Shown here: piece by piece, positions 8,678-16,939 of the stretch | How the letters are laid out: each line of letters starts with the position of its first letter | Numbering within the stretch: position 1 is the stretch's first letter | Assembly (NCBI RefSeq): GCF_037190085.1 | Contig: NZ_JBBCJO010000011.1 | Location: forward strand, 124,001 to 188,000 | Origin: Gemmatimonas aurantiaca | GTDB taxonomy: Bacteria; Gemmatimonadota; Gemmatimonadetes; Gemmatimonadales; Gemmatimonadaceae | Length of the DNA stretch: 64,000 nt | Direction: 5' to 3' | Made by a program: the position numbers and the translations under genes | The notes under the pieces: model-generated | Told to the model about the DNA's origin: nothing | The model's database searches: none | The model's input: the letters and a program-made list of their open reading frames with translations, nothing else

Positions 8678-9366
8678 GCCTGGATCCCCGCCAGCATGCG
8701 ATACGCACGCTCGAGGGACGTATCGACTCGGCCGTCGATGATGCGTTCGCGGCCTTCGGTCAGACAGCCGCCCCGCTGGATGTTGGGATCGGGGAGCCAG
8801 CGCAGGGTGCGTACACCGGCCCCCAGGCCGGATCCCGTCACCTGATCGAGTACGGGACGGCAGACGGCCAGATCGTCGGGGTGCATGCGCACGGTGATCT
8901 CTTCGTCCACCGGATACTGCGTGAGCGCCTTGATGACGAGATCGCTGACGAACGAGGGGTCGCCGACGATCTCCCGTTGCACCACATGACGGGCCACGAG
9001 CACGGCCAGGGCCGCGATGTTCTCCTCGGCGTTGCTCAGCCAGCGGGCTTCGTGCATCTGCACCGAAAGCACCGCTTCGTTCAGCGCGCCCGTGGTGTGC
9101 GCGATCGTTTCCTCGAGCGTGGCGCGTGCCGCTCGCTCGCCGTCGGCGCGCCCGCGGGCATACGCGTCGGCTTCGATACGGGCGCGTTCGGCCGCGAGAC
9201 GCACGGCAAAATCGGCTTCGAGATGTTCCAGCGAGATGCTCGACGCGGCCGGTGACACCGGTTCCGTCGGCGACATCGACACGGCGTCCGCGAAGATGTC
9301 GACGACCGGGAATTCGTCGAGTGCCCAGGGTGTGGCGTGCATGGGCGCGCGCTCAGACGATGACAT
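8674..9366 (-). CDS. fliH: Flagellar export apparatus regulator FliH
   Basis: FliH binds FliI, keeps it inactive until docking, and links it to the C-ring. The 230-residue product has a helical, Ala/Arg/Glu-rich middle (RLAAERARIEADAYARGRADGERAAR), as in FliH and V-ATPase E subunits. The C-terminal domain includes VHPDDL-like MHPDDLAVCRP and GGCLTEGRERIIDGRVDTSLERAY, the FliH/YscL signature. I chose the ATG at 9364-9366 (14-bp overlap with fliG). A GTG at 9381 and an ATG at 9342 are alternatives; none has a clear ribosome-binding site. Confidence 0.88.
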   Translation of the reverse strand: MSSSERAPMHATPWALDEFPVVDIFADAVSMSPTEPVSPAASSISLEHLEADFAVRLAAERARIEADAYARGRADGERAARATLEETIAHTTGALNEAVLSVQMHEARWLSNAEENIAALAVLVARHVVQREIVGDPSFVSDLVIKALTQYPVDEEITVRMHPDDLAVCRPVLDQVTGSGLGAGVRTLRWLPDPNIQRGGCLTEGRERIIDGRVDTSLERAYRMLAGIQA

Positions 9367-10417
9367 CGTCGGTACCCGCACTCAGCACGATCTCCCCCGT
9401 TTCCTCGAGCGCGCGCACCTTCGAGACGATATCCGTCTGCGCCGCTTCGACATCGCGCATCTTGACCGGACCGAGGAACTCCATCTCCTCCTTGAGACCC
9501 GCCACGGCGCGCTGCGACATGGTACCCATGATCTTCTGCTTGAGATCGGGGCTCGCCGCCTTGAGGGCCAGCGCCAGCTGCTTGACGTCCACCTCGCGCA
9601 GCAGGCGCTGCAGCGACTTGTCGTCGAGCGAAGCCAGATCCTCGAAGACGAACATGAGGTTCTTGATCTGATCGCTGAGATGCGGATCCTTCTCGGCCAC
9701 GAGATCGAGCACTTCCTTCTCGAGCGAGGAACTGACGAGGTTGAGCACCGCGGCCACGGCCGCCGGACCGCCCACACTCGACATGCCCTGCGAGAACGCG
9801 AGATCCGCTTCGTTCCCGATGGCGCGCTCCACGAGGGAGATCATCTCCGGGGAAACCTTCTCCATGCGCGCGATGCGGAACATGACCTCACCGCCCAGCG
9901 CCGGATCGAATTCGCGGATGATCGCGGCCACGTGCGCCGGGTCGAGATGCGCCAGAATGAGCGCGATGGTCTGCGGATGTTCGCCGCGCAGTGTATTGCC
10001 CAACTGCTGCGGATCGGCGCGACGCAGGCGACCGAAACGATCGCTGTCGGCGAGCTGACCCTGGATGCGCTTGAGGATCTGCTGGGCCTTGGCCGGACCG
10101 AATGCCTTTTCGAGAACATCCTTGGCGAACTCCACACCACCCGTGGTGAGGGAGTCCACCCCGAGGGTGATCTCGAGCCACTCCAGAAGCACCGCATCGA
10201 TCGTGGGCTGCGGAACCCGATCGAGCTGCGCCATCTCGAGCGCGACGATTTCCGCTTCTTCGGGATGCAGGCCGCCGGTGATCTTGGCGGCATGTTCGGC
10301 GCCGATGGCCATGCAGAGAATGGCCACCTTCTGTCGACCCGTGAGACGGTCGGGTGCGTACCGATCGGAGCTGCCGGCATTGCGCGACAGGGCGACCGCG
10401 GAACCGCCGGCGCTCAT
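9353..10417 (-). CDS. fliG: Flagellar motor switch protein FliG
   Basis: FliG forms the upper C-ring and contacts the stator, converting ion flow into rotation. The 354-residue length is typical. The product shows the conserved GEHPQTIALILAHL block in the middle domain, an armadillo-like M domain, and the C-terminal torque helix region (DDKSLQRLLREVD, then LKEEMEFLGPVKMRDVEAAQ). It overlaps fliF by 4 bp and fliH by about 14 bp, so it is translationally coupled within the operon. Confidence 0.97.
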   Translation of the reverse strand: MSAGGSAVALSRNAGSSDRYAPDRLTGRQKVAILCMAIGAEHAAKITGGLHPEEAEIVALEMAQLDRVPQPTIDAVLLEWLEITLGVDSLTTGGVEFAKDVLEKAFGPAKAQQILKRIQGQLADSDRFGRLRRADPQQLGNTLRGEHPQTIALILAHLDPAHVAAIIREFDPALGGEVMFRIARMEKVSPEMISLVERAIGNEADLAFSQGMSSVGGPAAVAAVLNLVSSSLEKEVLDLVAEKDPHLSDQIKNLMFVFEDLASLDDKSLQRLLREVDVKQLALALKAASPDLKQKIMGTMSQRAVAGLKEEMEFLGPVKMRDVEAAQTDIVSKVRALEETGEIVLSAGTDDVIV

Positions 10418-12015
10418 TGACGCAACCAGGTGCGGACGACGCGAATCGCGGCGTCGGGACGCTGATCGACCGTCGCGATGGCCTGTTCACGCTCCGGCGT
10501 GGTCGGCGGCGGCGGCAGCACGATGTGGCGACGCTGCTCTTCGAGGAGCGCCTGCTGATCGAGATACTCTTCATCCACGTCCTGCATGGCCTGCTGCATC
10601 TGCGTGCTGGCGGGCAGCTCCGGCAGTGTGCCCGCGGCGGACAGCGCCGCCGGCACCTCGACGATCTGCTTCTTGGGACGCAGCAGAATCACGGTGACCA
10701 GGGCCAGAACGAGCAGCACCACCAACGCCGCGATCGCGACCACGGGCTTGGGGTTGCTCTGGATGCGCCCCAGCAGATCCGTGGGGGCGGGCGTCGAATC
10801 CTTCACGGCGACGACCGGCAGCGGCATGTCGAACGGCGCGCTCACCACCGAGATCATGTCGCCGCGGGCGGAATCCACACCGAGGGCATTGCGCACCAGC
10901 GATTCGATGCGCGTGAGTTCGTCACTCGTGCGCGGGGTGATGGTAGGTGCGACGGCAGCGGCGGTAGAATCCGCGACCGCGGGCATCGCCGGCGCGACCT
11001 GCGTGACACGATCGGCCACCAGGACCGCCACCGTGAGCTTCTTGATGTTGCCGACCGCGCCCGTGAAGTTCTCGACGCTGTGGGTGTTCTCGTACGACGT
11101 GGCCGTGGTGCTGTACCCGGCGCCCTGCTGTGGCGTACTCGGCGTCACCTCGGCCTTCTGTTCGGTGGCGATGGCCTGCCGTTCGGGATCGACCGCCTGC
11201 ACGGTGCGCTCGACCTTGTCGAAGTTCATCGACGCCGACACCTGCACACGTGCATTGCCCGTACCGACGAGACTCGACAGCAGCTTGTCGGCCTTCTGCT
11301 CGAGATACTGCTCGGTTTCGCGCTGCACGGCGAGTTGCCGGCTCGTGAGACCGGCCAGCGATCCATCGTCCTGCATGGTGAGCGCCTCGCCGCGCTCGTC
11401 CACGATGGTGACGTGATCGGGTTCGAGACCGCCCACACTCGATGCGACGAGATTCGCGATGCCGTGCACGGTTTCGGCGCGCGGGATGCTGCCGTTGTTC
11501 ATCGACAGCGTCACGGAGGCCTTGGAGGGCCGTTCGTTCTGCTTGAAGAGCTGATCGTCCTCGATGGCGAGGTGCACTTTCACGCTCTTCACGTCCTTCA
11601 TCTTGCCGATGGTGCGCTCGAGTTCTCCTTCCAGCGCGCGACGGTAGTTCACCTTCTGGGTGAAGTCCGTCATGCCCCAGGTCGGCTTGTCGAACAGTTC
11701 GAGACCGGGGCGGCCGGCGTTCGGCACGTCGCCGGCCGCCAGATCCACGCGGGCACGCGCCAGATCGGCGCTCTGCACCATGATGGTGGAGCCGGTGCGA
11801 TCGAGTTCGTACGGGATGCCCGACTCGGTGAGCTTGTCGGTCATCGCCTTCACCTGCTCCACCGGAACGTCGGCGTAGAGCGGGATCATCGTGGGCTTGG
11901 TGGCCCAGCGGGAGACACCGAACACCGCCGCGGTCACGAGGACACCCACGGCGATGATCATCGCCTGACGGGCGCCGCCGAGTCGGCCGGTGAGGGATTC
12001 GAGCAGAGAGTTCAT
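10414..12015 (-). CDS. fliF: Flagellar MS-ring protein FliF
   Basis: FliF builds the membrane-embedded MS ring, the first structure made in flagellar assembly. The 533-residue product has an N-terminal membrane span (about residues 18-38), the YscJ/FliF ring-building domain (PLYADVPVEQVKAMTDKL, ARVDLAAGDVPNAGRPG), and a second ring domain (SASMNFDKVERTVQ). A C-terminal span follows at about 437-459 (VVAIAALVVLLVLALVTVILL), then the FliG-binding tail ending VRTWLRQ. The leader before its ATG is pyrimidine-rich (TCTCCTCCTCC) rather than a Shine-Dalgarno sequence. Confidence 0.96.
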   Translation of the reverse strand: MNSLLESLTGRLGGARQAMIIAVGVLVTAAVFGVSRWATKPTMIPLYADVPVEQVKAMTDKLTESGIPYELDRTGSTIMVQSADLARARVDLAAGDVPNAGRPGLELFDKPTWGMTDFTQKVNYRRALEGELERTIGKMKDVKSVKVHLAIEDDQLFKQNERPSKASVTLSMNNGSIPRAETVHGIANLVASSVGGLEPDHVTIVDERGEALTMQDDGSLAGLTSRQLAVQRETEQYLEQKADKLLSSLVGTGNARVQVSASMNFDKVERTVQAVDPERQAIATEQKAEVTPSTPQQGAGYSTTATSYENTHSVENFTGAVGNIKKLTVAVLVADRVTQVAPAMPAVADSTAAAVAPTITPRTSDELTRIESLVRNALGVDSARGDMISVVSAPFDMPLPVVAVKDSTPAPTDLLGRIQSNPKPVVAIAALVVLLVLALVTVILLRPKKQIVEVPAALSAAGTLPELPASTQMQQAMQDVDEEYLDQQALLEEQRRHIVLPPPPTTPEREQAIATVDQRPDAAIRVVRTWLRQ

Positions 12016-12057
12016 GGAGGAGGAGAGCGACGCGAAGGCGACGAGGGAGGCGTCTGC

Positions 12058-12369
12058 TTACGACTGCATGCTGATGACGCTCCGGTAGGCCTCGATGACC
12101 TTGTTCCGGAGTTCGATGAGCATGTCGAGTGCGATACCGGCTTCTTCGGAAGCCGCCATCACCTGATGCAGTTCGACGTTTTCGCCGTTGGCGAAGCGCT
12201 GCGTGAGATCGCCGGCGCGATCACGCGCATCGGAGACTTCATTGATCGCACGCGTGAGGGTGTTGCCGAAGGAGTTTTCGCCCGTGCCCACAGGGACCGG
12301 CGTCGTCGGACCGCGATCCTGACCGAACTGCGGCAGGTTGCGGGTGATCAGATCGATACGAGTCTGCAT
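12058..12369 (-). CDS. fliE: Flagellar hook-basal body protein FliE
   Basis: FliE joins the MS ring to the proximal rod and is the first rod substrate exported. The product is 103 residues, the usual size. The C-terminal two-thirds (NTLTRAINEV, then ELHQVMAASEEAGIALDMLIELRNKVIEAYRSVISMQ) matches the FliE family closely. It sits between a small unknown gene and fliF, 42 bases before fliF. Confidence 0.94.
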   Translation of the reverse strand: MQTRIDLITRNLPQFGQDRGPTTPVPVGTGENSFGNTLTRAINEVSDARDRAGDLTQRFANGENVELHQVMAASEEAGIALDMLIELRNKVIEAYRSVISMQS

Positions 12370-12413
12370 GAGCGCGAAGGAAGCGGAGGGGAAGACGGAA
12401 CGTCGGGGATCGA

Positions 12414-12791
12414 TCAGGCGCGCACGTCGAGACGCACGCCGCGCGCGGCGGGCGGTGCGGGCTGCGTGGCGGCCTTGATGCGGCTGTATGTGAGGGGGCC
12501 GAGCGCAGCGGTCTTCGCGAAGAAGTTCCGCTCTTCGCTCGTGAGCACGCTCCAGAGCGTCGGATCGGTGCCGGCCGGTGCTTCGGCAGGCACGCTGCTC
12601 TGCGTGGAGGCCGCCTGTCCCGCGATGGGCGTCTGCGGCTTGAGCGTCGCGGCCTGCGCGGCACGAGCCTGCTGACCGGCCTGCTGCGCCGTGCCCGTCT
12701 GTCCGTTCTGCTGCGCCCGATTCGACTCGGCGCGGGTGAGCGAACCGAGATTGGCGAGAGGACTGGTGTGGTTGATGCCGTTGACGCTCAT
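12414..12791 (-). CDS. Small flagellar-operon protein of unknown function
   Basis: This 125-residue protein lies between flgC and fliE on the same strand, so it is very probably made with the rod proteins. The N-terminal 70 residues are low-complexity (Gln/Ala/Thr-rich, QNGQTGTAQQAGQQARAAQAA), like an export-signal-bearing disordered tail. The C-terminal 50 residues are compact and look conserved: LWSVLTSEERNFFAKTAALGPLTYSRI. I do not recognise the family. A rod-associated factor or chaperone is possible given the position. No signal peptide or membrane segment is visible. Confidence 0.7.
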   Translation of the reverse strand: MSVNGINHTSPLANLGSLTRAESNRAQQNGQTGTAQQAGQQARAAQAATLKPQTPIAGQAASTQSSVPAEAPAGTDPTLWSVLTSEERNFFAKTAALGPLTYSRIKAATQPAPPAARGVRLDVRA

Positions 12792-12980
12792 GGTGTTGTC
12801 AGCGCGTGACGCGTGTGATGCGAGTGAAACGGAGAGTGACGCAGGAAGTGAGGCAGCGGGCCGGGAACCGATGTGCTGTCGGAGAGGAGAAGGAGGAGGA
12901 AGAGGATGACCTCACACCGATTCCCGGACCCGCCGCGTCATGCAGGCGATAGATCGAGGTGTTCAGACGTGTTCATGTGT

Positions 12981-13589
12981 TCAGATGTCGAGCGCGGCGC
13001 GAAGCATCGATTTGGCCGTCTGGAAGACGGCGGCGTTGGCTTCGTAGATGCGCTTGGCGTCCATGAGCTTCACGAGCTCCTGCGTGGTGTCGATGTCGGG
13101 ATAGCGCACGTAGCCGTTGGCGTCGGCATCGGGGTGGCCTGGCTCGTACACGAGACGGCCCTCGCCCTGGTCTTCCGCCACACCGGCCACCCGCACGCCG
13201 TATTCACCACCCATCACACCATCCACGCCGCCGGTGACCGGCAGGACGGGCACGGTGAACGTCCGGGCGGTATCGGTGATGGGCACTTCGAAGGCCGGTG
13301 CACCCGCGACGTTCTGGTTGCCCATCGTCCGCGCGGTGATGTTGCCGGGATTGAACAGTGCGTTCTGCGCGGTGGCCGATTCGAGGACCACCTCGCGACG
13401 CTTGTACGGCGTGCCATCGGTGCCGCGGGTGACGTCGGCGTTGGCGATGTTCTGCGCGATGGTTTCCATGCGCTGCCGCTGTGCGGAGATGCCGCTGGCC
13501 GCGATGCCCATGGATTTGAACATGGGGCGTACGGGCGACTGTCCCGGAATGGGGAGCAGCGCGAGCGGACGCGATGGATTCACGGGCAT
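12981..13589 (-). CDS. flgC: Flagellar proximal rod protein FlgC
   Basis: FlgC is a proximal rod subunit. The family core starts at residue 23 (MFKSMGIAASGISAQRQRME) with NIANADVT soon after, and ends with YEANAAVFQTAKSMLRAALDI. I place the start 22 residues earlier at MPVNPSRP. Its ATG (13587-13589) shares a base with the flgB stop and has a strong GGAGG at 13599-13603, 9 bases away, whereas the internal ATG at 13523 has none. The product would then be 202 residues, longer than usual, with an unexplained N-terminal extension. Confidence 0.92.
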   Translation of the reverse strand: MPVNPSRPLALLPIPGQSPVRPMFKSMGIAASGISAQRQRMETIAQNIANADVTRGTDGTPYKRREVVLESATAQNALFNPGNITARTMGNQNVAGAPAFEVPITDTARTFTVPVLPVTGGVDGVMGGEYGVRVAGVAEDQGEGRLVYEPGHPDADANGYVRYPDIDTTQELVKLMDAKRIYEANAAVFQTAKSMLRAALDI

Positions 13590-13894
13590 CAGGCGGCGCC
13601 TCCACCCTTGATGGCGGTGCGCAGGCTCTGGTAGGTCTTTTCCAGCAGGCGTGAGGTGGCGAGGAAGCGGAGCTGCTCATCCGCCAGGGCCACCATTTCG
13701 TCTTCCACATTGACCGCGGCGACGTTGGCCTGTGCGTTCCCGGTCTTCGCTTCCAGGGCGAAGCCATCGCCATTGCCCAGCGTCGCCTTGGAGACGCGGT
13801 CGGCGATCCCTCGCGAACGGTCCACGCTCTTGTCCAGCGCCGCCTTGAGTGGCGACGCCGACGTCGTGCGTTCGATGAGTCCGAAGAGTTTCAT
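13589..13894 (-). CDS. flgB: Flagellar proximal rod protein FlgB (short, divergent)
   Basis: FlgB is the other proximal rod subunit. The C-terminal helix region (VEDEMVALADEQLRFLATSRLLEKTYQSLRTAIKGG split) matches the family and the position before flgC is canonical. The protein is only 101 residues against about 130 usually. The near-universal N-terminal NIANxxTPGY motif is absent, replaced by DRVSKATLGNGDGFAL. It is the first gene of the basal-body operon and has a sigma-54 type promoter about 40 bases upstream. The start ATG at 13892-13894 has no visible ribosome-binding site. Confidence 0.85.
   Translation of the reverse strand: MKLFGLIERTTSASPLKAALDKSVDRSRGIADRVSKATLGNGDGFALEAKTGNAQANVAAVNVEDEMVALADEQLRFLATSRLLEKTYQSLRTAIKGGGAA
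13599..13603 (-). promoter_or_regulatory. Ribosome-binding site deciding the flgC start
   Basis: GGAGG on the minus strand lies 9 bases from the upstream flgC ATG, inside the end of flgB. It favours the 22-residue-longer FlgC. This is one of few canonical Shine-Dalgarno sites in this operon. Confidence 0.6.
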
Positions 13895-14214
13895 GGGTAC
13901 CGGAGAAAGGGGGAACTGTCCGGTGCCAGTAAAAGCAATGGGCGGGCCAGATCATCCGTGAACGGAGACCCGGACCCGCCGAGTGTATGTAAAACATTTA
14001 TTTGTAAGAGGTTACAAGGAACCAGCGATGCGCCCGCCGCTGGTTATCCTTCCATCCGGATCATTGGAAATTGCGGGAAATCAGGAAAAAGATGCCGGTC
14101 ACCATGTGACCCAAGTTGCCGTGTGATCGCCGACGCGGAAAAACCGTGGAAAGCGGCAAGAGATGCCGCTGTTGCCTGCGGTGAGCTTCCGGAGAAGCGC
14201 CTTCGTCAGTCTTC
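13895..14214. other. Intergenic region between the sigma-54 activator gene and flgB
   Basis: This 320-base region holds the flgB promoter and its AT-rich upstream block, strikingly poorer in GC than the rest of the window. It also includes the end of the activator transcript. No gene is visible. Confidence 0.6.
13934..13949 (-). promoter_or_regulatory. Sigma-54 (-24/-12) promoter for the flgB-flgE operon
   Basis: On the minus strand: TGGCCC-GCCCA-TTGCT, with GG-N10-GC spacing and only one departure from the TGGCACG-N4-TTGCW consensus. Predicted start of transcription is near 13922, 28 bases before flgB. An AT-rich block (13986-14016, CTTACAAAT and TGTTTTACA on this strand) lies about 40 bases upstream and could bend DNA or bind the activator. 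Confidence 0.75.
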
Positions 14215-15702
14215 TCAGTCTTCGTCGCCGTCGCGGCCGGAGTTGCTGCCCGGACCGTTCAGCTTGTTGCGCAGGGTGCGTACGCTGATCCCCAGCAGGT
14301 CGGCGGCCTTCGTTCGATTATTATCGGCAGCTGCCAGCGCATGCTGAATGAGGACCCGCTCGGCTTCCGCCACATTGAGCGAGCTGAGCGCGATGGCGCC
14401 ATTGGCCGGTGTTGGCGTCGCTCCGGAACCCGCGCCGGGTGCGGCGGCCGCTCCGCTCACCGCGAGCACGGGGCTGGCGCCAGGTGTGGCGATGGCGCGC
14501 GGCCGCATATTCGGCGCGCCCAGCGAATGGGCCAGGCCGAATCGGGTCCCTTCGAGGCAATGGGGCTGGATGATGGGATCGGGAGTCAGGATGACCGCAC
14601 GTTCGATCACATGCTGGAGCTCGCGGACATTGCCGGGCCAGGGGTACTGCTGCAACGCTTCGAGGGCGTCCTGCGAAAGTCCTTCGATCTTCTTGCCGAT
14701 CTCGGCGGCGGTCCGCATGGCAAACCGGAGCGCCAGCACGGGGATGTCCTCGGGGCGGTCGCGCAGCGGCGGAATCAGAACCGGGATGGTGGACAACCTA
14801 TAGTAGAGGTCCTGCCGGAAGGTCCCGTGATCGGCTTCCATGGCCAGGTCGCGATTGGTGGTCGCGACGATACGGACGTCCACCTTGATGGGGGTAGTTC
14901 CACCAACCCGTTCGAATTCCTGTTCCTGCAGGACCCGCAGCAGCTTGGCCTGCAGGTCGAGACGCATCTCCGAGATTTCGTCCAGCAGGAGCGTCCCGCG
15001 GTTGGCCCGCTCGAAGGCGCCTTCCACGCGCTTGATCGCCCCGGTGAACGCCCCCTTCTCGTGCCCGAACAGCGCCGATTCCACCAGCCCTTCCGGAAGG
15101 GCGGCGCAGTTGAGCTTGATGAACGGCTTGTCGCGCCGCTCGCTCTGATCGTGAATGGCGCGGGCGAAGAGCTCCTTGCCCGTGCCCGATTCGCCCTGCA
15201 GCAGCACGGTCGCGCGTGTGGGGGCCGCCATGGAGACGGTCTGCAGAATGCGCCGCACGACTGGCGAGTCGCCGATGATCTGCCGCTCGTTCCGGAACTG
15301 CATGACCTCCTTGCGGAGGGCCTCGTTCTCCCGCCGGAGGCGCACGAATTCGAGGGCCTGGTCCACGGCCAGCTCGAGCTGCTGTGGACGCACCGGCTTG
15401 GTGATGTAGTCGATCGCGCCGGCCTTGATCGACGCCACCGCGTGTTCGATGCTGGCGTGGCCGGTCAGCATGATGAGGGGGATGTCATACCCCTCGCGGG
15501 TCAGGAGCTGGATGAACTCCAGCCCCGTGAGTCCCGGCATGCGGTAGTCGGAAATGATGAGATCGATCCCGCCCCGTTCGAGCACCTGCAGCGCCTCCGG
15601 GACGCTCCGGGCGCCGACGGGCGTGTGACCGGCCTGGGAGAGGGTATCCTCCAGAATCAGGCCGACCGCGGCTTCGTCATCGACGTACAGGATCGTGGCC
15701 AT
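14215..15702 (-). CDS. Sigma-54-dependent response regulator, NtrC/FlrC family
   Basis: A 495-residue activator of sigma-54 promoters with three domains. The N-terminal receiver has the acidic pocket (VDDEA) and phospho-acceptor Asp in LIISDYRMPG. The AAA+ domain has Walker A GESGTGKE, the sigma-54-contacting GAFTGA loop and an R-finger region. The C-terminal Fis-type helix-turn-helix ends NRTKAADLLGISVRTLRNKLN. It starts at MATILYVDDEAAVG (15700-15702); the frame upstream is non-coding in composition. It lies beside the flgB operon, whose promoter is of sigma-54 type, so it is probably the flagellar class II activator (FlrC/FleR/FlgR role). No sensor kinase gene adjoins it; the kinase at 44375-45046 is a candidate partner. 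Confidence 0.9.
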   Translation of the reverse strand: MATILYVDDEAAVGLILEDTLSQAGHTPVGARSVPEALQVLERGGIDLIISDYRMPGLTGLEFIQLLTREGYDIPLIMLTGHASIEHAVASIKAGAIDYITKPVRPQQLELAVDQALEFVRLRRENEALRKEVMQFRNERQIIGDSPVVRRILQTVSMAAPTRATVLLQGESGTGKELFARAIHDQSERRDKPFIKLNCAALPEGLVESALFGHEKGAFTGAIKRVEGAFERANRGTLLLDEISEMRLDLQAKLLRVLQEQEFERVGGTTPIKVDVRIVATTNRDLAMEADHGTFRQDLYYRLSTIPVLIPPLRDRPEDIPVLALRFAMRTAAEIGKKIEGLSQDALEALQQYPWPGNVRELQHVIERAVILTPDPIIQPHCLEGTRFGLAHSLGAPNMRPRAIATPGASPVLAVSGAAAAPGAGSGATPTPANGAIALSSLNVAEAERVLIQHALAAADNNRTKAADLLGISVRTLRNKLNGPGSNSGRDGDED

Positions 15703-16020
15703 GCGGCGCAGGCGGGCGGGAAACAGGTTCGCCGGCAGCGTGTGGCTCGTGCCTGCCGGGTGACGCATCGGGCGTCCGTGCGTCTTTCTCGGAGACGCAC
15801 CCGGCAAAAATAGCCGCATGGATCACAAAACGCGAAAGCCTCTGTGCCCGCGTCGTGATCCGGCGGACGACGGCCGGTCGACAGCCGCTCCCGAGGTCAC
15901 CCGGGCCGACTCGAGGCCGCTCAAGGCCGACGGATGCGTTCCGATACTCCTTCGTATAGAAGACTCCGCCGGCAGGACGTCCGCTTCCGTGGACGACCGA
16001 TCCGGCCCGGCCCGGCTCCG
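15703..16020. other. Divergent intergenic region, activator gene and flgL
   Basis: About 318 bases between the divergent activator gene and flgL. It contains the sigma-28 type promoter of flgL; a promoter for the activator gene must also lie here but I cannot place it with confidence. No gene is supported. Confidence 0.5.
15921..15947 (+). promoter_or_regulatory. Sigma-28 (FliA) type promoter for flgL-fliW
   Basis: TCAAGGCC, 11 bases, TCCGATAC, followed by TCC. It matches the TAAAGTTT-N11-GCCGATAA consensus in the core -10 (CCGATA) and the CAAG/AAAG -35. The leader to the flgL ATG would be about 68 bases. Confidence 0.6.
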
Positions 16021-16929
16021 ATGCGCGTCACCAACTCGATCATCACCACCAACAGCAAGCTCCGTCTGCAGGTCGGTCTGCAGGGGATCGATCGATTGCG
16101 CGAGGATATTGCGTCCGGCGTGCGCATCCGGAAGATCTCCGATGATGCGACCAGCGGCGGTGAGCTCGTTCGTATCGGCAGTTCGATGCGCGCGCTCACG
16201 CAGTTCAAGCGCAACGCCGATTCGGGCGTCGCCCGGGCCGAAGCGGAAGAAGGTGCGCTCAATCAGCTCACGAATGCGCTCACACGCGCGTCGGAGCTCG
16301 CGCTCGGTCAGATCGGCGGCACCGCGACCGCGCAGACGCGCACCATCACCAAATCCGAGATCGATCAGCTGCTCAATCTCGCCGCGTCGCTGGGCAACAC
16401 ACGGTTCGGCGACGAGTATCTCTTCGGCGGCAATCGCGCCAACGAAGCGCCCTTCTTCGATCCGACGCCGGCCACCGGCAGCTTCTCCCGACTCGAACTG
16501 AATGGCAATCCGGTGAATCCCACCGGCAACATGACGCTCGAGATCGGCGACAACAAGTTCATCACGCCGAATCACAATGCGACGCAGGTGTTCATCGACA
16601 CCGACGCCCTTGATGCGCTGCGCGATCTGTCCAAGGCCCTCGCCGACGACGATACCGCCGCCATCCAGGCCTCGGCCACGCGGCTGAACGACGCGAACAG
16701 CAAAGTGCAGACGCTCATCGGCACGCAGGGCGCGCGGGTCAACGAGATGGAAGACGCCAAGCTCAATCTCGAGACGATGGCGCTGAATCTGAAAGCCTTC
16801 CGCTCCGATCTGCGCGACACCGAAGTCGACAAGGCCCTGGTCGATCTGGTGGGCAAGCAGACGCTGTATCAGGCCGCCATGAGCGCGACGTCGCGTGTTC
16901 TCGGATTGAGCCTCGCCAACTATCTGTAA
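16021..16929 (+). CDS. flgL: Flagellar hook-filament junction protein FlgL
   Basis: FlgL is the distal junction protein between hook and filament. The 302-residue product has a flagellin-like N-terminal helix (MRVTNSIITTNSKLRLQVGLQGIDRLREDIASGVRI) and a matching C-terminal helix ending ATSRVLGLSLANYL; it shares the ISDDATSGGELVR block near residue 38. Size fits FlgL rather than flagellin. The start at MRVTNS is chosen by family alignment; upstream sequence is arginine/proline-rich. Its usual partner flgK is not next to it or elsewhere in this window. fliW follows 10 bases downstream. Confidence 0.92.
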   Translation: MRVTNSIITTNSKLRLQVGLQGIDRLREDIASGVRIRKISDDATSGGELVRIGSSMRALTQFKRNADSGVARAEAEEGALNQLTNALTRASELALGQIGGTATAQTRTITKSEIDQLLNLAASLGNTRFGDEYLFGGNRANEAPFFDPTPATGSFSRLELNGNPVNPTGNMTLEIGDNKFITPNHNATQVFIDTDALDALRDLSKALADDDTAAIQASATRLNDANSKVQTLIGTQGARVNEMEDAKLNLETMALNLKAFRSDLRDTEVDKALVDLVGKQTLYQAAMSATSRVLGLSLANYL

Positions 16930-16939
16930 ATCACATCAC

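Noticed and set aside
10354..12675. A 773-codon plus-strand open frame opposite fliF and fliE
   Set aside because: Complement of conserved fliF; no motif, no ribosome-binding site.
13914..13928. A second sigma-54 look-alike (TGGCAC) just upstream of flgB
   Set aside because: The -24 half is perfect, but 10 bases later there is TT instead of GC, and the implied leader would be only about 8 bases. The site at 13934-13949 fits on both counts.
15823..16575. A 250-codon minus-strand open frame overlapping the start of flgL
   Set aside because: It covers the flgL coding start and its promoter; the composition is that of a shadow and flgL is certain.
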